The position numbers were made by a program, and so were the translations under genes. This document shows, one piece after another, positions 6,647 to 10,882 of a stretch of DNA of 10,882 nt. The stretch spans positions 1 to 10,882 of the forward strand of contig DIRE01000010.1 of the NCBI GenBank assembly GCA_002426575.1, in the 5' to 3' direction. The stretch is from Clostridiaceae bacterium UBA5444 (GTDB taxonomy: Bacteria; Bacillota; Clostridia; Clostridiales; Oxobacteraceae). The notes beneath the pieces were generated by a model that did not search any database, had not been told where the DNA came from, and worked only from the letters and a program-made list of their open reading frames with translations. Each line of letters begins with the position of its first letter. The first letter of the stretch is position 1.

Positions 6647-8110
6647 TCACTCCCCCACCTTTGGATTAAGATTATGCCAATTTGTATTCTTCTGATATGC
6701 ATACCCTACTTTTAATAACTTTTCTTCCTCAAAATAGTTACCAATAAGTTGTAACCCTATTGGAAGGCCATTACTGAATCCGCAAGGTATAGACATTGCA
6801 CAAACCCCTGCAATATTAATTGGTACTGTACAAACATCCAGCATATACATGGACATTGGGTCGTCAATTTTTTCTCCTATCTTAAATGGAGTAGTAGGTG
6901 AAACTGGGGATACAAGGCAGTCGCATTTTTTAAATGCATTCTCAAAATCTTTTTTAACCAAACTTCTCACTTTAAGGGCTTTATTGTAGTATGCATCGTA
7001 ATAACCTGAAGACAGGGTGTATGTACCAAGCATTATCCTTCTTTTAACCTCATCTCCGAACCCTTCACTTCTTGACTTTATATATAAATCTATTGAATCA
7101 TCATAGTTTTTAGATCTGTATCCATATCTTATTCCATCATACCTTGCAAGGTTAGAGCTTGCCTCTGCACTTGATAAAATATAATATACTGCTAAGGCAT
7201 ATTCCGTATAAGGCATATCAACTTCAATAGCCTCAGCTCCCATGCTTTTTAGAAGCTCTATGGAATCTAAAACTGACTTCTTTACATCATCATCTATTCC
7301 TTCTCCAAAATACTGCACCGGAATTCCTATCTTCATGCCTCTTATATCTTCAGATAGACTTTTAGTATAATCAGGTGTCTTTATATTATAGGATGTAGAA
7401 TCTTTATAATCCCTTCCTGCAATACTATTTAGCACTAAAGCCATATCCTCTACATCTTTAGTAAATGCTCCTATCTGATCTAGTGATGATGCAAAAGCTA
7501 TAAGGCCATACCTTGATACACGTCCATATGTAGGCTTTATTCCAACAAGATTGCAATAGGATGCAGGCTGTCTTATGGAGCCACCAGTATCAGAGCCTAA
7601 TGAAAAAGCTGCCTCACCTGCAGCCACAGAAGCAGCTGAACCACCGCTTGATCCTCCTGGAACCCTATCTAAATCCCAAGGGTTTCTTACTTTTTTAAAT
7701 GCAGAATTCTCATTAGAAGATCCCATGGCAAACTCATCCATATTGGCTTTACCAAGCATAATTGCTCCTGAATTATTTAACCTTTCAACCACTGTTGCAT
7801 CATATGGTGGTACATAGTTTTCAAGCATCAAAGAAGCACAAGTTGTTTTTACATTCTTTGTGCTTATATTATCTTTTATTGCACATGGAATACCTGCAAG
7901 GCCTTGTAAATCTTCTCCTAAGCTTATTTTTTTATCAATCACCGCTGCTTTATCAACTGCGTTGTCAAAATCCTTCTCTAGGTAAGCTCCTACCTTCCCA
8001 TCAACCTTTTCTATTCTATCAATATATGCTTTAACAACTTGAGCAGCAGATATCTCCTTTTTTTGTAGCTTGTCTTTAATCTCATGGGCTTTCATATTAT
8101 ATATATCCAC
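6647..8110 (-). CDS. gatA: Asp-tRNA(Asn)/Glu-tRNA(Gln) amidotransferase subunit A
   Basis: Glutaminase subunit of GatCAB, an amidase-signature enzyme that releases ammonia from glutamine and passes it through a channel to GatB. At 487 residues it is full length. The Ser-cis-Ser-Lys triad is intact: Lys79 in CAIKDN, Ser154 in VPGGSSGGSA, and Ser178 in GSDTGGSIRQP, at the same numbers as the Staphylococcus aureus enzyme. The start codon is GTG at 8110, set by TAGGAGTGA about 10 bases upstream. An internal ATG five codons later (8095) would lie too far from that site, and an upstream ATG at 8114 is out of frame. It lies 13 bases after gatC and 4 bases before gatB, clearly one operon. Confidence 0.97.
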   Translation of the reverse strand: MDIYNMKAHEIKDKLQKKEISAAQVVKAYIDRIEKVDGKVGAYLEKDFDNAVDKAAVIDKKISLGEDLQGLAGIPCAIKDNISTKNVKTTCASLMLENYVPPYDATVVERLNNSGAIMLGKANMDEFAMGSSNENSAFKKVRNPWDLDRVPGGSSGGSAASVAAGEAAFSLGSDTGGSIRQPASYCNLVGIKPTYGRVSRYGLIAFASSLDQIGAFTKDVEDMALVLNSIAGRDYKDSTSYNIKTPDYTKSLSEDIRGMKIGIPVQYFGEGIDDDVKKSVLDSIELLKSMGAEAIEVDMPYTEYALAVYYILSSAEASSNLARYDGIRYGYRSKNYDDSIDLYIKSRSEGFGDEVKRRIMLGTYTLSSGYYDAYYNKALKVRSLVKKDFENAFKKCDCLVSPVSPTTPFKIGEKIDDPMSMYMLDVCTVPINIAGVCAMSIPCGFSNGLPIGLQLIGNYFEEEKLLKVGYAYQKNTNWHNLNPKVGE

Positions 8111-8123
8111 GCATTAATCACTC

Positions 8124-8414
8124 CTATCCTTCAATTACTGTAGGTACTTTAAAATAGCCTTCTTCTTTTTCAGGTGCATTTAAAAGAACATTTTCTCTAT
8201 CTAGAGAATCCTTAATATCATCTTCTCTAAAATCATTTTCAATGTAAATAGGGTTTACCAATGCTTCTACATCTTCAGTATCTAGTTCATTAAGCTTATT
8301 TACATACCCTACTATACTGCTTAAATCCTTAGTAAACTTCTCTATTTCATCTTCTTTAAATTCAAGCCTTGAAAGTTGTGCAACATACTTTACATCATCC
8401 GCACTTATTCCCAT
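8124..8414 (-). CDS. gatC: Asp-tRNA(Asn)/Glu-tRNA(Gln) amidotransferase subunit C
   Basis: Small stabilising subunit that wraps around the GatA-GatB interface. The 96-residue length is typical. The N-terminal pattern DDVKYVAQLSRLEFKEDEIE (about 6-25), the middle LNELDTEDVEAL, and the C-terminal FKVPTVIEG are the standard GatC landmarks. An AAAGGTGG site lies upstream of the ATG. First gene of gatCAB; the operon implies that the organism makes Gln-tRNA and/or Asn-tRNA by transamidation, which would fit absence of GlnRS and/or AsnRS. Confidence 0.96.
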   Translation of the reverse strand: MGISADDVKYVAQLSRLEFKEDEIEKFTKDLSSIVGYVNKLNELDTEDVEALVNPIYIENDFREDDIKDSLDRENVLLNAPEKEEGYFKVPTVIEG

Positions 8415-8479
8415 TACTTTACCACCTTTCTTCTATAAATCTATTTACCTTTAGTTTGAAATACAGTTTCCCATATCCT

Positions 8480-8488
8480 ATTTTAACA
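8480..8488 (-). promoter_or_regulatory. Possible extended -10 promoter of gatCAB
   Basis: On the - strand the sequence reads TGTTAAAAT, matching TGnTATAAT with one change, about 65 bases before the gatC start. The -35 region is AT-rich with no clear box. The gap 8415-8525 between gatC and the upstream membrane protein gene shows no strong terminator, so readthrough from upstream is also possible. Confidence 0.35.
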
Positions 8489-8525
8489 TAAATAAATTAT
8501 ACAATTATAAGCTGTCTATATCAAA

Positions 8526-9128
8526 TCATTTAATTGAAATAGTATCTGCCTTCTCCCAATATACATTTCCTTCAATAGGTATTTTGTAATTATGAATATA
8601 AAATACCTTTATCTCTCCTAAAGGCTTAAGACTTTTTAATTTAATTGCTGTACTTATATCTTCTCTACTGCCCACGTCAATTCCTATCTCCTTTTCATTT
8701 TTCCCGAGCTTTGAGTATTTATAATTCTTTGTATTAACACCTTTTGGAAATGCTACAAGGCATTCACCCATGTCTGACTTTTTATATTTATTATCTGATG
8801 GTTCAATGCTTATATATTTAGGATCATATCTTATTACAAGGGCATCCCCTGATCCATCTAACTTTAGCCTGCTGGAAGGCTCATTCCACTTTACATCTAT
8901 ATTTAATAAAAATATATCTTCTCCCGTCTTATTGGCTGTAACCTCCATATTTATATCATCCTCAGTACTCTCATATGAAGCTAAATTATAGAATATATAA
9001 AAAGATAAAAAACCCATAAATATTATTTCAGCTATTACAAAATATAATACATATTGCCTACGAAATTTAAATAGTAAAATAAAAATACATATACAGGTGA
9101 TAATTAATATAAAAATAGGCAAAAGCAT
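8526..9128 (-). CDS. Uncharacterised membrane-anchored protein, 200 residues
   Basis: I do not recognise the family. Two hydrophobic helices open the protein (about residues 2-21 and 26-48), joined by a short basic turn, KFRRQ. By the positive-inside rule this puts the turn in the cytoplasm and the remaining 150 residues outside the cell. The outer part looks beta-rich, with stretches such as DALVIRYDPKYISIEPS and EIKVFYIHNYKIPIEGNVYW, and has a single cysteine in GECLVAFP. There is no lipobox or enzymatic motif. The ATG has a strong AGGAGG site eight bases upstream. It is codirectional with gatCAB, 111 bases ahead of gatC, but a functional link is not evident. Confidence 0.85.
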   Translation of the reverse strand: MLLPIFILIITCICIFILLFKFRRQYVLYFVIAEIIFMGFLSFYIFYNLASYESTEDDINMEVTANKTGEDIFLLNIDVKWNEPSSRLKLDGSGDALVIRYDPKYISIEPSDNKYKKSDMGECLVAFPKGVNTKNYKYSKLGKNEKEIGIDVGSREDISTAIKLKSLKPLGEIKVFYIHNYKIPIEGNVYWEKADTISIK

Positions 9129-9271
9129 ACACTATTCCTCCTAAAATACCCTTACATAAAAGCATTAACCATATATATAACTTTTATTCCATTTACCACC
9201 TTGGAAATACTGATTACTCTAATATAATATAAAGTTTATTATATGCTGCAGCCTTAATATTGTATTCATAT

Positions 9272-9300
9272 TTGAAATCATATATGTGTTGCTGTATATT
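9272..9300 (+). promoter_or_regulatory. Probable sigma-A promoter of recQ
   Basis: TTGAAA (9272-9277), a 17-base spacer and TATATT (9295-9300) form a near-consensus promoter. A start near 9307 would give a leader of about 225 bases that contains the whole palindromic repeat copy 2. The 402-base gene-free stretch 9129-9530 holds this promoter, that repeat, the recQ binding site, and the upstream region of the leftward membrane protein gene. Nothing else is recognised in it. Confidence 0.5.
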
Positions 9301-9335
9301 ATATATGGTTAGTGATAATACTTAAATATTATTTA

Positions 9336-9509
9336 GGCTGTGTTTTATTACAATGTTTATTTCGGGATATGTTGACTTTACTTTTGCAGCTACTTAAATG
9401 CCTATTTTTATCAACTTCTTCTACTTCGAGAAAAATAGGCATTTTGGAGCAGCAAAAGTCAATCAACATATCCGGTTTAAAAATCAACAGTTATTTATAA
9501 AACATAGCG
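9336..9509. repeat. Palindromic repeat element, copy 2 (174 bp)
   Basis: Aligns over its full length with copy 1 at 3295-3466, in the same orientation, starting GGCTGTGTTTTA and ending AAAACATAGCG. The inner arms AAATGCCTATTTTT (9396-9409) and their complement (9431-9444) are identical to copy 1. Arms differ from copy 1 at paired positions in a compensating way: GTATG/CATAC in copy 1 is ATATG/CATAT here, and CGC/GCG is TGC/GCA. The last terminal base pair is lost (GGC versus GCG). No clear target duplication flanks it. It ends 21 bases before the recQ ATG. Confidence 0.85.
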
Positions 9510-9530
9510 CAACTTAGAAGGGGAAAAGTT

Positions 9531-10882
9531 ATGAATCAAGATGCTAGACATGTTCTAAAAAAATATTATGGTTATGAATACTTTAGAGCTGGCCAGGAGG
9601 ATATAATAAATAGCATATTGCAAAAGAAAGATACACTTGCAATAATGCCTACGGGAGCAGGTAAATCCATTTGCTTTCAGATACCTGCGCTTTTATTTAG
9701 CGGATTAACTTTAGTTATATCACCACTTATATCCCTTATGAAAGATCAGGTGGATACATTAGATAATCTTGGGATACCAGCAGCTTTTATAAATAGCACC
9801 CTTAGTATCCATGAAGCTAATCAAAGGATTTGTGATGCTTCTGAAGGCAAAATAAAGATCTTATATATAGCTCCTGAAAGACTTGCCTCAGAAGACTTTT
9901 GTGCATCTATAAAGGATCTAAACATCTCTTTTATAGCTATAGATGAGGCTCACTGTGTATCTCAATGGGGGCATGATTTTAGACCAAGTTATAGTCTAAT
10001 AGGAAAACTTATAAAAAAGTTTACCATAAAGCCTGTAGTTGCAGCCTTTACTGCCACAGCCACTGAAGAGGTTGCCCATGATATAGTAGATACTTTATAC
10101 TTACAAGATGCCAAAGTATTTATTACAGGGTTTGATAGAGAAAACTTGTTTTTTTCGGTTATAAAAGATCAAAATAAAATGGATTTTATTAAAAGCTATA
10201 TTGAAAATAATAAAACTGATTCTGGAATCATTTATGCAGCTACACGGAAAGAAGTTGAATCAATTTTTGATATGCTTCATAAAAATGGATATAGCGCAGG
10301 TAAATACCATGCTGGATTAAGCGATGAGGAAAGAGAGAAAACACAAGAGGCATTTTTGTATGATGATATAAAAATAATGGTTGCTACAAATGCATTTGGA
10401 ATGGGAATTGATAAATCTAATATAAGATATTGTATACATAATAATATGACTAAAAACATGGAAAGTTATTATCAAGAGGCTGGAAGGGCTGGAAGAGACG
10501 GAGAGCCCTCTGAATGTATATTGTTATTTAGCCCGCAAGATATAATGCTGCAAAGATTTTTAATTGACAAAACCACTGTATCTCACGAGAGAAAACTAAA
10601 CGAGTATAAAAGGCTTCAATCCATGGTAGATTATTGTCATACTACAAGATGCCTTCGAAAATATATATTGGAATACTTTGGGGAAGAGAATGTACCAGAT
10701 GAATGTAATAACTGCAGTAATTGCAAAGATGATGATTTTGAACTTTCTGATGTTACAATAGAAGCACAAAAGATATTTTCATGTGTGCTTCGTGTAAAGG
10801 AAAGATACGGAACATCCCTTATTGCAGATGTATTAAAGGGCTCAAAGAATAAAAAAGTACTTCAACTTGGTTTTGACAACCT
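9531..10882 (+). CDS. recQ: ATP-dependent DNA helicase RecQ, 3' end beyond the window
   Basis: A 3'-to-5' superfamily 2 helicase acting in recombination and replication-fork repair. 450 codons are present and the frame is open at the window edge. Visible features: Q-motif region YFRAGQEDII (17-26), Walker A TGAGKS (41-46), DEAH box (138-141), the aromatic-rich loop SQWGHDFRPSY (144-154) that couples DNA binding to ATP hydrolysis, FTATAT (173-178), motif V region ATNAFGMGIDK (285-295), and motif VI YYQEAGRAGRDG (313-324). The zinc site has Cys374, Cys392, Cys395 and Cys398. The cut falls in the winged-helix (RQC) domain, so presence of an HRDC domain cannot be judged. AGAAGGGGA precedes the ATG, just after repeat copy 2. 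Confidence 0.97.
   Translation, partial: MNQDARHVLKKYYGYEYFRAGQEDIINSILQKKDTLAIMPTGAGKSICFQIPALLFSGLTLVISPLISLMKDQVDTLDNLGIPAAFINSTLSIHEANQRICDASEGKIKILYIAPERLASEDFCASIKDLNISFIAIDEAHCVSQWGHDFRPSYSLIGKLIKKFTIKPVVAAFTATATEEVAHDIVDTLYLQDAKVFITGFDRENLFFSVIKDQNKMDFIKSYIENNKTDSGIIYAATRKEVESIFDMLHKNGYSAGKYHAGLSDEEREKTQEAFLYDDIKIMVATNAFGMGIDKSNIRYCIHNNMTKNMESYYQEAGRAGRDGEPSECILLFSPQDIMLQRFLIDKTTVSHERKLNEYKRLQSMVDYCHTTRCLRKYILEYFGEENVPDECNNCSNCKDDDFELSDVTIEAQKIFSCVLRVKERYGTSLIADVLKGSKNKKVLQLGFDN

Noticed and set aside
10277..10459. 60-codon - strand frame inside recQ
   Set aside because: Opposite the conserved helicase motifs of recQ, with no supporting signals.
1..10882. CRISPR array, tRNA or rRNA genes, prophage or toxin-antitoxin module
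   Set aside because: No regularly spaced repeats, no tRNA-like cloverleaf noticed, and no genes of these types among the frames; the only dispersed repeat is the two-copy palindrome.

Overview
The window is AT-rich DNA with the codon use, strong AGGAGG-type ribosome binding sites and gene set of a low-GC Gram-positive, most likely a Clostridium-like member of the Clostridia. This rests on the proteins (RNase PH next to RdgB, GatCAB, a SBP_bac_5 lipoprotein, RecQ, and a tiny cysteine protein of a kind I recall from clostridia). The genus cannot be fixed from the sequence alone.

Layout, left to right. Bases 1-80 are a perfect foldback: 24-base arms around a 32-base loop. The loop on the + strand encodes the true continuation of the RdgB gene that runs into it on the - strand, so the left edge looks like a chimeric (inverted) contig end and not natural sequence. 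Next come rdgB (broken by that foldback) and rph on the - strand, directly abutting (TAGATG) and served by a recognisable promoter. Divergent from them is a 508-residue protein I cannot name, with a TTG start and a helical-hairpin character. A 51-residue four-cysteine protein follows on the + strand. Its stop codon lies in the loop of a hairpin that probably terminates transcription arriving from the opposite side.

From 3472 to 9128 all genes are on the - strand. In transcription order they are a two-helix membrane protein of unknown function, gatC-gatA-gatB (the tRNA-dependent amidotransferase that makes Gln-tRNA and/or Asn-tRNA from misacylated precursors), and an orphan oligopeptide-type solute-binding lipoprotein. 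A 14-bp hairpin, paired fully only in the leftward RNA, separates gatB from the lipoprotein gene. At the right end recQ is on the + strand and is cut off by the window edge.

The most notable unexplained structure is a two-copy palindromic repeat of about 173 bp (3295-3466 and 9336-9509). It has no coding capacity. The two copies differ by changes that preserve base pairing, so the folded form appears to be maintained. One copy lies in the convergent 3' region of the lipoprotein gene; the other ends 21 bases before the recQ start codon, inside its probable leader. I found no convincing complete new defence or biosynthetic system. The genes are mainly housekeeping, and the novelty lies in the repeat family, two unnamed proteins and the artefactual left end.
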